Source: Halorussus ruber (GTDB taxonomy: Archaea; Halobacteriota; Halobacteria; Halobacteriales; Haladaptataceae). From it: 64,000 bases of DNA. The notes beneath the pieces were generated by a model, which saw only the letters and a list, made by a program, of their open reading frames with translations, was not told where the DNA came from and made no database searches. The stretch lies in the NCBI RefSeq assembly GCF_004765785.1, contig NZ_SBIT01000019.1, forward strand, positions 1-64,000, given 5' to 3'. Positions 43,159 to 52,134 of the stretch are shown here, in pieces (position 1 is the stretch's first letter; every line of letters begins with the position of its first letter). A program made the position numbers and the translations under genes.

Positions 43159-45760
43159 CGACGGCCCCACCACCTACGAGTCAGCTGCGAACAGCGACCT
43201 GTTCCGGAACTGTCTCGAACAGCTTGCAGTAGAGCGGTTGTTCACCGATCTCGGTCTGGACAGGAACGTGACCGTTGACGACTCACGACTCCGTCGTGCA
43301 GCCTGGATCGCCTCGTTGCTGGCGAACAGTGACGACGAAACCCATCGCCAGCTGGCGGTGTCATTCGCCATTCTCGCATACCACCATGCCGATAGCGAGC
43401 GTAACGAAGAGCTCTACCGCAACTACCTCTTCACTGTGATGAGCCGTCTCGGAAACGTTCCAGTCGTGCAGTCGTACTTCGGAGACGGTTCTGAGACGGC
43501 TGTTGCATCGGGCCCGTCCGGACCGAACGACCCCGAAGATGGAATTCCAGAAACACTGAAGTACGAACTTGAAGGTACAGAGGCACACTACTCTGTCGGG
43601 ACTAACAACACGGCTACCGGCGGAGTAGACGACCTCGTCTTGACGCGGTTCCAGAAGGATGTCTGGGACGAGTTGGTGACTGGACGCGATACGGCCTTCT
43701 CCGGACCGACTTCCTCGGGGAAGTCGTTCCTCGTCCGGAAGTATATCGAGTACCTAGCCACGACGTGTACTGAGTTCTGCGGCCTCTACCTCGTTCCGTC
43801 TAGAGCACTAATCGCAGAGGTCAGTGCGGAGTTGGGTGGCGACCTCCCGGACTCCGTTCAGGTGCGGACAGAGGTGGTCAATCCTAGTGAACTAGACGAG
43901 ACTGCCGTGTACGTGCTGACACCTGAACGCACGCTCAGCTTACTGGAGTCAGCAGATGATGTCGATCTTGACTTTTGCTTTATGGATGAGATCCAGAGCG
44001 TTGAGAAATCGCAGCGGGGACCATTATTCGAGTTCGTCTTGGACTCGATTATCAACGTGTGGCCCGATGCACAGGTAGTCGGTGCGGGCCCGTTCGTCGA
44101 AAACGTTGCGTCGCCCATCGAGAATGCAAAGACGTACCTCGATGATGAACCCTCAGAGGATTCGGATGTTGAGGAGGTTGTGACAACGTACTCGCCGGTG
44201 TATCGTCTCCAGTCGGAGTTTACCTTTGAGCCTCGCTCGAACGAACTCAGACTAACCGTCGGTGATCAAACGAGCTTCGAGACTGAAAAGCAGATCGAGC
44301 GTCCAAACGACGTGAAGTTTTCGACAGTGAAGGGGAATAAGAGTGAGACGGTCAGGGCTTTCGCCGAACTGTACAGAATGGGGGACCCACTTCTCGTGTA
44401 TGCCGAGACGGTTACCCGAGCGGAGAATCTCGCTGAACGGATTGCTGGCGACCGGGAAAAAGACACTACTCGGTTTCCCGAACTCGTTTCATTCCTCCGT
44501 GAGGAATTGACAGAGTCATACCCGCTCATCAAGTGTCTCCAGGCCGGAGTGGCGTACCATCACGGTGGTGTCCCACCATTTGCACGCTCCGAAATTGAGT
44601 CGCTCTACCGAAACGGCGAAATTGATACAATCGTCTCAACGACGACCCTTCTCGAGGGAGTGAACCTCCCAGCGGGGAAGATTTTGGTCGTAGATCACAC
44701 GGTTGGTGGTGAAAAAGGAGAAGAACTCTCACAGTTCCAGCTACAGAATCTCGTAGGCCGTGTTGGTCGGGTCGGTGAACGTCTCCACGGCGAAGTATTG
44801 TACGTCGATCATAAGGATGACCGCTGGGCAAATGATCAGATTAGTGGAATTGCCCGCAAGCAAATCAAGCCCACAACCACTGAAATCCTCGGTACGAGGA
44901 CGGAGGCAGTAGTCAATCTTCTTAACTTTCCGCTTCACCGGGTTGCGCCTGGGTCAAAGAGATCAACCGCAGTGTTCCTGAAATCACGGTATCTCATCGA
45001 TTCGGACCAGACAGAGCGATTCGTACTCTGGAGGCTGAAACAAAGCGAAGAGTCCGATGTCGAAGAGTATTTCAAAAGGATCCGGAGTGGGCTTCAGGAG
45101 CTCCAAGAACGAATAGACGTACCAGTAACAGTCGTTGAGCAAAACCCGGCCGTCGATCCAGACATTGCAAACAATTTGTACACCGAAGTCTGTGCCGACC
45201 CGTCGGGGTGGGTCGTTCATCCTGAGCGTATTGCCAAGGATCTCTCCGATCTCGTCGAACGTCTTGACGAGGTGGCTGCGCTCGTCCCTGAGGGTCGTTG
45301 GGAAGACCAGGCCAAGACAAAATGGATATCCGATACTTCTACGCTCGCTGACCTCGCTACTGGGTGGCTCCAGGAGAAAGACTACAAAACCCTCGTGACA
45401 ATTAGTGGATTGGACGACATCTCGAAACTACTCAGAGCACTCCGACAGGACGTCAGGTACGTGCTCTCGAAGTATTTCAAAGTGGTCGGCGACATACTTG
45501 CGCACGTCGACACCGGCGGTGTGGCTTCCGAAGCTGTTGAGTTCACGAAACGGCTGAATCTTTATTTCGAACACGGTACCTCATCGGAGGCGACATTACA
45601 GTTGATGAATCTCGGACTCTCTCGATCTGTTGCGCTCCGTCTCTCACTACCTATTGAGTTGCCTACGAGAAGCCGAATTGAACGCTATCTTGCCGACTCA
45701 GATGAACCGTTAAACCCATTTGTTGAGCAGCGAATTAATCGGCATGGCATCGGCGAGTAA
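43151..45760 (+). CDS. hamB: HamB-like helicase of a Hachiman system
   Basis: From the ATG at 43151 (MPSDGPTTYESA) the product has 869 residues. Superfamily 2 motifs appear in order: Q-like TRFQKDVWDELV, Walker A SGPTSSGKSFL near residue 185, LVPSRALIAEVS (Ia), DFCFMDEIQSVE (motif II, DEIQ) near residue 279, AYHHGGVPPFAR, TTTLLEGVNLPAGK (motif V) and LQNLVGRVGRVG (motif VI). HamB surveys DNA and restrains HamA. The roughly 140-residue N-terminal domain and the helical C-terminal 250 residues fit known HamB proteins in size. An IS6 remnant starts 11 bp after its stop. Confidence 0.87.
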   Translation: MPSDGPTTYESAANSDLFRNCLEQLAVERLFTDLGLDRNVTVDDSRLRRAAWIASLLANSDDETHRQLAVSFAILAYHHADSERNEELYRNYLFTVMSRLGNVPVVQSYFGDGSETAVASGPSGPNDPEDGIPETLKYELEGTEAHYSVGTNNTATGGVDDLVLTRFQKDVWDELVTGRDTAFSGPTSSGKSFLVRKYIEYLATTCTEFCGLYLVPSRALIAEVSAELGGDLPDSVQVRTEVVNPSELDETAVYVLTPERTLSLLESADDVDLDFCFMDEIQSVEKSQRGPLFEFVLDSIINVWPDAQVVGAGPFVENVASPIENAKTYLDDEPSEDSDVEEVVTTYSPVYRLQSEFTFEPRSNELRLTVGDQTSFETEKQIERPNDVKFSTVKGNKSETVRAFAELYRMGDPLLVYAETVTRAENLAERIAGDREKDTTRFPELVSFLREELTESYPLIKCLQAGVAYHHGGVPPFARSEIESLYRNGEIDTIVSTTTLLEGVNLPAGKILVVDHTVGGEKGEELSQFQLQNLVGRVGRVGERLHGEVLYVDHKDDRWANDQISGIARKQIKPTTTEILGTRTEAVVNLLNFPLHRVAPGSKRSTAVFLKSRYLIDSDQTERFVLWRLKQSEESDVEEYFKRIRSGLQELQERIDVPVTVVEQNPAVDPDIANNLYTEVCADPSGWVVHPERIAKDLSDLVERLDEVAALVPEGRWEDQAKTKWISDTSTLADLATGWLQEKDYKTLVTISGLDDISKLLRALRQDVRYVLSKYFKVVGDILAHVDTGGVASEAVEFTKRLNLYFEHGTSSEATLQLMNLGLSRSVALRLSLPIELPTRSRIERYLADSDEPLNPFVEQRINRHGIGE

Positions 45761-45771
45761 GTCGGTCCTTC

Positions 45772-45954
45772 TTACGTTATCGTCCAGTTTTTCCTCCTCA
45801 GCTGGGTGCGTCCATTGAGCGTTTGGTGCGGTCGCTGGAAGTTATAGTAATAGACGAACCACGCAAGCCACTTACGGACGCTCCGCCGACTGCCCACCCA
45901 CGACGAATTGAAGCGGTTGATCCGCATCTTGAGGATGTGAAACCACTTTTCGAT
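45772..45954 (-). pseudogene. IS6-family transposase, C-terminal fragment
   Basis: The minus-strand frame ending in TAA (45772-45774) reads GQIEKWFHILKMRINRFNSS, VGSRRSVRKWLAWFVYYYNF and QRPHQTLNGRTQLRRKNW, the end of an IS6-type DDE transposase with the catalytic E in the first part. It is cut at 45954 by an IS4-type insertion; the upstream part reappears at 47391-47653. The N-terminus is missing. Confidence 0.82.
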
Positions 45955-47390
45955 CTGTCCCGTTTCAAGTACTTAAATCCGCTGTGCGCTCGTTAGATCG
46001 GGCTGATGGGAACACAAATCAAACGACCGATTGACTGTTCATCCCCATTAACCGTCGGGGCTGAATTTTACTCGCTGCTCGACGTAGTCGACAGCGAGTC
46101 TATTGCCGATGATTTCGAAATCGGCACTCACACCGCCAAACACGACTTTGCCAACCATCTCAAAGTCGCCATCTTCGAGGGTGTCCACCCCTCCGATTCG
46201 CTTGCTGAGCTCGCTGAGAAAACAGATACCCATGATGAGTTAGAGTACATGGCTGGCTCGACCTTCTCTCGGTTGACGAACGACCGCGACTACCGCGCGG
46301 TCGTTCGTCTCTTCTTTGAGCTACTCCACTCACCCCAGCTCTACCACCAACGTGGTGTCCAACGCAAACAGCTCGACTGGCTTGATCGAACTGTTGTGGC
46401 GACTGATTCCACGAATCTCACCGTGACTCGGTCGGTCGCAATCCCTAGCGAAAGCCGTGACACCGAGATTTTGCACGTGATACAGCCAGGTGAGAAAGGC
46501 CTTCATCTCAATCTTGCCGCACGCGTTGACGGCAATGCCAAGCATCCGCTTGGCGTGACGATTACGCCAGGCGTGATGCGGGAACCGACCCAGTTCGACC
46601 ATCTCCAAAGCGACGTCGAGGTCTTTGCAGACCTCGACTCGCCAATTCACGTGTTCGATCGGGGCTACCTCGATTACGAGCGGTTCTGCTCACTTAACGA
46701 GCAGGACAAGGACTTCATTTGTCCGCTTCAGACGGACGCAAGGGTCGACGTCCTGGAGCACGTCCAGGACGTCGAGATTACCGACGAACAAGGGACACGA
46801 CACCTCCGCGATGAACGAATCGAACTCGCTGAGACCAACGAAGAATTTCGCCGCATCGTCTTCGAGGATGTCGACGGCGAAGAACTCGCGTATCTGACGA
46901 CGTTGTCGTCAGGATACGCTCCTGTGGAGGTGATGAGCATCTACACGCTGCGAACCATGATCGAGATCCTCTTCCGCGAACTGAAACAGTACACGAACAT
47001 TGAGAATTTCCACTCACAATCGCTGAACGGAGTCCTATTCGAGATCTTCTGTACGTTAATCGGGTATGTGCTCGTCGAGTGGTTCCGGCAGCGCCACCCG
47101 CTGCGGGGTGGCGTGCCGGAAGCGATTCGAGCGATCCGTACGCGGTGGAACACGTCGCTGCGAACCTACGGCTGAATTCGTCTCACGGCGACTGGAGCGC
47201 CGCCGCTGGAGCGGCGGCACTCCTCTGTCTGTCCGTTTCCCGTCCAAATCTGGAGAATGACCCGAGATGGACGCTTTCTCTCCGGGCAGTTCTTTCTGAG
47301 AACGTTGTGCTGCTTGAGCACGCGTACAGTCGTCGACTGAATCTGTTGAGTCGCTTGCTCGGTGACTTTATCACCTCGAAACGGGACAGT
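45955..47390 (+). mobile_element. IS4-family (ISH8-like) insertion sequence, 1436 bp
   Basis: The ends are inverted repeats: CTGTCCCGTTTC at 45955-45966 and its complement at 47379-47390, extending imperfectly. The element is flanked by an 8-bp direct repeat TTTTCGAT (45947-45954 and 47391-47398), a target duplication inside the IS6 transposase remnant. It encodes one transposase (46006-47175). The 215 bp after that gene contain a GC hairpin but no gene. It appears intact. Confidence 0.88.
46006..47175 (+). CDS. IS4-family transposase
   Basis: The protein has 389 residues and is full length for the ISH8-type group. The DDE residues can be placed: the first D in VVATDSTNLTV near residue 131, the second in HVFDRGYLDYERF near residue 218, and E in TLRTMIEILFRELKQY near residue 330, which also contains the Y-R-E-K signature of IS4 transposases. 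It lies inside terminal repeats with a target duplication, so it is probably active or recently so. Confidence 0.92.
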   Translation: MGTQIKRPIDCSSPLTVGAEFYSLLDVVDSESIADDFEIGTHTAKHDFANHLKVAIFEGVHPSDSLAELAEKTDTHDELEYMAGSTFSRLTNDRDYRAVVRLFFELLHSPQLYHQRGVQRKQLDWLDRTVVATDSTNLTVTRSVAIPSESRDTEILHVIQPGEKGLHLNLAARVDGNAKHPLGVTITPGVMREPTQFDHLQSDVEVFADLDSPIHVFDRGYLDYERFCSLNEQDKDFICPLQTDARVDVLEHVQDVEITDEQGTRHLRDERIELAETNEEFRRIVFEDVDGEELAYLTTLSSGYAPVEVMSIYTLRTMIEILFRELKQYTNIENFHSQSLNGVLFEIFCTLIGYVLVEWFRQRHPLRGGVPEAIRAIRTRWNTSLRTYG

Positions 47391-47653
47391 TTTCGATGTG
47401 GTATCGGTCGGTGTAGTCAAGCCGACCGCTCAGCCCTGATCGAGAGAGTAATTAGATACCCATAGCCATCGACCAGAAAACACTGCTTGTGAACAATCGT
47501 GTTTCTGGGTGAGACCGTGGAGGAGCGCAGCCGCCGGATCGGTGCCTCGACGACCAAACATGGAGGCATCAAGCAGCACCTTCGTTTCGAGGTTGATTGC
47601 AGCGTACACCCAAGATCATTCACCGTTGATGCGGACAGGTTTCGTCCAGAAGA
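47391..47653 (-). pseudogene. IS6-family transposase, central fragment
   Basis: The minus-strand frame reads SWVYAAINLETKVLLDASMF, GRRGTDPAAALLHGLTQKHD and, after a frame change, FLVDGYGY and GLSGRLDYTDRYHIE, the middle of an IS6-type transposase. It is broken by an in-frame TGA (near 47619) and a frameshift, and interrupted at 47391 by the IS4-type element. The two fragments together show that an older IS6 copy was present before the insertion. Confidence 0.8.
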
Positions 47654-48067
47654 TTACCCCTTATTAAGATCGTCTGGTATGTCGAGGCCGCGGGCCTCCA
47701 TGATGTAGCGGGCCCAGAGTTCGGGATGGTCGGCAGCCATCCGGAAGATTGCGTCATGGTGTTCGCGGCCAGCTACGTTCTTCACGCCGTGTTCGTGGAG
47801 GATCCGGTCTACCTCGAACTTCTGGGTTTCCTCTTGGGCTTCACGGGTTTCTTTACGGGCGTAGATGTTCATCTGCATATCGCCTTGCACGAACGGAAAC
47901 GCAGGCTCCTCGTAGGGGTCAGTTTGCTCCGACTCTTGTTCGTGACCGGTGGTCGTCTCGGAGTCGATTTCAGTCGTTGTTTCGGAGGTCGTCGTCTCAG
48001 CCGTTGAATCCTCATCCTTGTCCTTCGATTGCTCGCCAGCAGCTTCATCTAAATCCTCAAAGCCCAT
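47654..48067 (-). CDS. ParA partner protein, small acidic
   Basis: The protein has 137 residues. Residues 1-55 are very acidic and Thr-rich (low complexity). The C-terminal 75 residues are more structured (NIYARKETREAQEETQKFEV, DRILHEHGVKNVAGREHHDA). It shares one base with the parA stop, so it is the second gene of a par operon and takes the place of ParB. Centromere binding is inferred from position; there is no recognisable helix-turn-helix of the ParB type. Confidence 0.7.
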   Translation of the reverse strand: MGFEDLDEAAGEQSKDKDEDSTAETTTSETTTEIDSETTTGHEQESEQTDPYEEPAFPFVQGDMQMNIYARKETREAQEETQKFEVDRILHEHGVKNVAGREHHDAIFRMAADHPELWARYIMEARGLDIPDDLNKG

Positions 48068-48987
48068 TATCGAATCACCTCTCCGGCTTCGACGATTGCG
48101 GCGAGTTCCGCGTAGTATGGAAGCTGGTCACACTCTGGGTCGTGGTCGCGGAGTGGTTTACCGACGTCGTGGGCTTTGTCGATAGCACCACGGTGTCGAA
48201 TTCCGGGGAGGGGGCCGTCGTAATCATCGGCGTCAATGGCCTGCCAGTCTTCATCGGTAATACGGGCGAAGTTCGGGATGATCGCATCTGCGTTTCCGAG
48301 ATTGTTCAGCTCCTCCAGGAGACTTCGATCCCGTGTGTCGTAGTCTATGCGCGCGCGAAGATCTGTCGGAACAACGGCGAGGATGTTTAGGTCGAAGTAT
48401 TCGCGTGCTTCTTTGACGAGTCGGTTCATTGTATTGGTCAGTCCGCTCTCGTAGCCATTCTCCGGGCGAAGTGGAAGGATAATATTTCCGGTCGCGTACA
48501 TCGCGTTGTCGTTCAGTTTCCCACGATTCGCCGGGCAGTCCACGACGATGTAGTCGTACTCGTCGCCGAGAAGTCGGTCCACGATGTTCTTTTTCAGTCT
48601 CGTCGTCCCCATCGTCGCTTCCTTGAGCGCGCTTTGAACGGTTTCGAGGTCCTCATGAGCAGGGAAGAGGTCGAGGCCCTCTGCAACCGAGACAATGTGT
48701 TCTCGGGGGTCGTCGCCATCGACGATAACGTCCTTCGCGTGGTTGTCTTCCTCGTCGTCGGCGCTCGCGTAGATGTCCTCGTGGCCGAGGTTCAGCGTCA
48801 TGTGGCCGTTGTCATCAAGATCGACGATAAGCGCCTGCTCGTTCCGGTGAGCGAGCTCACGGGCGAGATTGATCGCCGTCGTGGTCTTTCCGGACCCACC
48901 CTTGAGCAGGTTGACGGCGACAGCGCGCGGTTCCGGGCCGATACTCTCGTAGGGTTCGAGAACCCCTGGGGGGTTATTCTGTGTCAT
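48067..48987 (-). CDS. parA: ParA-type partition ATPase
   Basis: I start at the ATG at 48987 (MTQNNPPGVLEPYESIG), giving 306 residues; longer frames run into the repeat field. The deviant Walker A is present (NLLKGGSGKTTTAINLA) near residue 27, with switch I DLDDNGHMTLNLG and Walker B YDYIVVDCPANRG. ParA forms nucleoid-bound gradients that position plasmids. It is co-transcribed with the small partner downstream, and its promoter region is packed with ATTGTACAAT repeats that probably serve as centromere and operator. Confidence 0.93.
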   Translation of the reverse strand: MTQNNPPGVLEPYESIGPEPRAVAVNLLKGGSGKTTTAINLARELAHRNEQALIVDLDDNGHMTLNLGHEDIYASADDEEDNHAKDVIVDGDDPREHIVSVAEGLDLFPAHEDLETVQSALKEATMGTTRLKKNIVDRLLGDEYDYIVVDCPANRGKLNDNAMYATGNIILPLRPENGYESGLTNTMNRLVKEAREYFDLNILAVVPTDLRARIDYDTRDRSLLEELNNLGNADAIIPNFARITDEDWQAIDADDYDGPLPGIRHRGAIDKAHDVGKPLRDHDPECDQLPYYAELAAIVEAGEVIR

Positions 48988-49015
48988 GGGGGAGTGTTCT
49001 GGAATCGGCGCACAC

Positions 49016-49640
49016 GATACCGATTGTACAATTGGTGGCGTTTGTACAAACGATACCGAGTGCGACGAGTCCGACGCTTGTAGGCTAATCCGCTCACGCA
49101 GACTGTATAAAGATTTCCACCGATTGTACAACAGATAACGGTTCTGAAAGTTGGACCGATTGTACAATGTGTAGCGATTGTAGCGTTTGTACCGTGAGGT
49201 GAGTTTATTGGTAGAGCATCATCACCTATCGATTATAGAGTAACCATCCATTGTACAATCGGTACCGTTTTTCTAATTTGTAAATTGTATAATGGCCAAC
49301 GACCGCACCAAGCTGTAGTCCTATTTACAGCCGATTATACAATTAGCCCCTTTTTGTACAATCGGTGCCAATTCTACAACTCGTGCAAATGGTGCAATCG
49401 GTAGTGAGTACTTAGTTTGGCTATTCCACCGATTAGATCGGTGAAATCCGCCCTCGATTGTACAATTTGTACAAATGGCACAAATTGTATCGTTTCTAGT
49501 CTCTCGATCAGTTGAGTAACCTTTCAGTAGCTCGCCGAAGGCAGTCTCGTTCACGCTAGCAATACCACACCTACTACCGGGGCACAATCGATACCAATTT
49601 CACAATTTGTACCACTTAGACAAACGGTAGCGATTTTATA
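49016..49640. repeat. ATTGTACAAT repeat field upstream of parA (probable centromere/operator)
   Basis: The palindrome ATTGTACAAT occurs intact at 49023, 49159, 49250 and 49457 and in close variants (for example 49123, 49353, 49474-49490 and 49600), many set in a longer CGATTGTACAAT-TTGTAC context. Copies are spread over about 600 bp of AT-rich non-coding DNA between parA and orc1. A parA TATA box (TTTATAC) is at 49104-49112. Such iterated palindromes beside a par operon are typical of parS-like sites. Confidence 0.75.
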
Positions 49641-49700
49641 TATCACGTGTACGCTGGTCTTCTCCGGAGTCTCGACCTGGCTATCAGCGATAAGGTCGAG

Positions 49701-49722
49701 TTTACACATCGATGACGGGGGG
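49701..49722 (-). repeat. ORB-like origin repeat, left of orc1
   Basis: On the minus strand it reads ACCCCCCGTCATCGATGTGT then AAA, the same as the repeats at 51395-52052. A degenerate second copy lies near 49743-49760. The repeats on both sides of the Orc1/Cdc6 gene point inward. Confidence 0.7.
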
Positions 49723-49874
49723 TGGCTGGGAAAGTCGAAGTTGTATACACTTCGTTAACGCTATAGTGTCTACTCGCTATTTTTTCGGCTTTCACAGGGG
49801 TTAGGGTGGAGAAGCTGTTATTTAGACTCCGACGATGGTGAAGGCTTTTATGAGTGGAGTATATCATAGGGGAT

Positions 49875-51344
49875 ATGCGCCGCTCTGATGGGGGACAAAA
49901 CCCAGAGGACAAGCCCGCCACATCTGATACGGAGGAACGCGGTACAAACGTGGAATCCGACCAGCAGACAGACGCGCCCATAGCTGACCAGCAAACAGAT
50001 AGTGGGACGGGTCTTGATGACGGGGAGACGGAGTCTCAGACTATTCGTGAGATGATCGAGGAGCAAGAGGAAAACGACACCAATGTCTCTGTCTTCGCCA
50101 ATCCACGGCTCGTCGATCCGAACACCATTATTGACGCCGATCGCATCGTCGGCCGTGATGAGCAACTCAATCAAATTATCTCGTTTCTCCGCCCCGTTCT
50201 GAACGGCCATCGGCCGCCGAATATGCTTCTCTATGGTCCGTCTGGAACTGGGAAGTCCCTGATCATCAACGCCGTCGCCGAACAAATCAACGAGCTGTGC
50301 GTCACGCGTGACATCAGCTTTGGCGTCATTCGTCTTAACTGCCAGGCGGTCGATACGCTGGACCGTGCTGCGTACGAGTTTGTAACGACGGTGGCTGACG
50401 ACGTGGACGTTGATCCTGGTGTCCCACCAACGGGGGTATCCACCAAGCAGAAGTTCAACCGACTGTACGAACTCGTGAGTACTCACTACGAAGTCGCTCT
50501 ATTCGTTCTCGACGAGATTGACTATCTCAAGGGGCGTCGCGACCGTGATGAGCCAGCGTACTCCCGTATTCTCTACCAGTTGTCACGGGCGAGCGTCGAG
50601 GGTGAGATCGACGGTCAAGTCTCGGTCGCCGCGCTCACGAACGACCCACAGTTCATGAAGAACATCGATGGCAGAGCAGAGTCGTCGTTCAACCCTGATG
50701 ATGTCACCTTCCCGGACTACGACGCGAATCAACTCCGCAGCATCCTCAAACACCGTCGCGATGCCTTCCGAGATGGCGCATTAACTGAAGACGTCATCCC
50801 GCTCGGAGCCGCGTTCGCTGCACAAAGTCACGGAGACGCACGGAAAGCCATCGACCTCATCCGGAAGGCTGGCGAGCTCGCTGATAAGTATGGCCACGAC
50901 CAAGTTACGGAAGAACACGTTCGTGAGGCTCAGAGCGAAATCGATGTGGACCGAACGCAGAAACTGATCGAAGGATTGTCCACGCAAAAGAAGCTCTGTC
51001 TGTACGCGACTGCCGCGGTCCACTACTATTCTCACTCATCGCTGGACTCAGTCCCAAGTCCAGTCGGGTACGAGGTGTACAAGTGGTTGACCGAGAGTAT
51101 CGATGCTGATCAGATGACGCGTGAGACGTATGTGAAGTACGTGAAGGAACTGGAAGCCTACGGACTTATTGTTAGTGAGCGACGTGGCCGTGGTCGAGGT
51201 CGTGGGATGCATATGGAGTTCCAGTTCGGGAAGAATACCGAGGCGATGATCGACCATCTCACTCACGATTCCCGCCTCACGAGTATCGAGGACGACTTGT
51301 TGAAGAGTGTCGTTAACGCGCAGGTCAACGATTTTCTTGACTGA
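49875..51344 (+). CDS. orc1: Orc1/Cdc6 replication initiator
   Basis: From the ATG at 49875 (MRRSDGGQNPED) the protein has 489 residues; a GTG at 49854 would add seven. The first 65 residues are acidic and disordered. The AAA+ core follows: Walker A LLYGPSGTGKS near residue 120, Walker B LFVLDEIDYLKG near residue 212, sensor 1 VAALTNDPQFM and sensor 2 HGDARKAIDLIRKAG. A C-terminal winged helix (residues about 385-450) binds the ORB repeats. A TATA box (49844-49853) at about -27 predicts a leaderless transcript. Flanking repeats make this the likely replication origin. Confidence 0.93.
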   Translation: MRRSDGGQNPEDKPATSDTEERGTNVESDQQTDAPIADQQTDSGTGLDDGETESQTIREMIEEQEENDTNVSVFANPRLVDPNTIIDADRIVGRDEQLNQIISFLRPVLNGHRPPNMLLYGPSGTGKSLIINAVAEQINELCVTRDISFGVIRLNCQAVDTLDRAAYEFVTTVADDVDVDPGVPPTGVSTKQKFNRLYELVSTHYEVALFVLDEIDYLKGRRDRDEPAYSRILYQLSRASVEGEIDGQVSVAALTNDPQFMKNIDGRAESSFNPDDVTFPDYDANQLRSILKHRRDAFRDGALTEDVIPLGAAFAAQSHGDARKAIDLIRKAGELADKYGHDQVTEEHVREAQSEIDVDRTQKLIEGLSTQKKLCLYATAAVHYYSHSSLDSVPSPVGYEVYKWLTESIDADQMTRETYVKYVKELEAYGLIVSERRGRGRGRGMHMEFQFGKNTEAMIDHLTHDSRLTSIEDDLLKSVVNAQVNDFLD

Positions 51345-51394
51345 GAAGGTGATTTGCGCGAATCGTCGGAATCAGGCGTTGATACTAACCTCAG

Positions 51395-52052
51395 ACCCCC
51401 CGTCATCGATGTGTATTAGGAGCTGTGACCCCCCGTTGTCGAAGTGTAACTTACGGGCACCCCCCGTCATCGATGTGTAAGTCATAGTTGGTAGTGACGA
51501 AGTGTCGTGTACACTTTGATGACAAGCCAACAGAGGTATGTGTCGGTATATGATCAAGAAAAGAAATTCTCCTCAAGACGTCGAGATAAGCAGTTATCGG
51601 TGGAGACGAAAGCTATCGATGTGTAAGCCGAACCCCCTCCCCCCGTTATCGATGTGTAAATGCTTCAAAGGAGGGAGAGGGTCGAGCAACAGATAGTACT
51701 CAGAGGCCGAAAAACGGTGTAGGACGCCGATAGAGACCGTCAAACAGGCGAACCCGCTTAGTTATTAGAATACTTATTAGAAAGGGAGGTTTTTTATCGC
51801 TACAACATAAACCAAAGCCGCACTAGAACTCTCGTGGAAGTGAGGGAGAACGTCCTCGACCGACCGAACGAACACTTAACGTCCTGCATCTGATTCTCAA
51901 CTGATTCGCTAGTCTTCCCTATTCCATCGTCTCATAACCGTTACTGCGGCTTTCTCCTTCCCGCAACGTCATCTATACTGTCTTCTTTGCTTCCACCCTT
52001 GACCGTTTACACATCGATAACGGGGGGAGAGGGTTCACGTTACACATCGACG
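51395..52052. repeat. Replication origin repeats (ORB-like) right of orc1
   Basis: The consensus CCCCCCGTCATCGATGTGTA occurs at 51395-51415, 51428-51449 (variant), 51459-51480 and 51638-51660, with a half copy at 51613-51626. Inverted copies lie at 52006-52028 and 52039-52052. The G-run plus inner element matches haloarchaeal ORB sites. Between the opposing groups lies an AT-rich tract (about 51758-51815, TTATTAGAATACTTATTAG) suited to unwinding. No gene is present in 51345-52134. Confidence 0.82.
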
Positions 52053-52134
52053 TTTCTACTCCTTTCCTCATCACAGCTCGAAAACGGGGTGTAGGACTGC
52101 TATCCGCACCGATAACTAATTGCCGAATACCAGT

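Noticed and set aside
47079-47465. 128-codon + strand frame over the IS4-type element end
   Set aside because: It crosses the element's terminal repeat into the IS6 remnant, so it is a chance frame.
49016-49640. CRISPR array reading of the repeat field near parA
   Set aside because: Units are about 10-12 bp palindromes at irregular spacing and there are no cas1/cas2 genes; the Cas4-like gene is 4 kb away.
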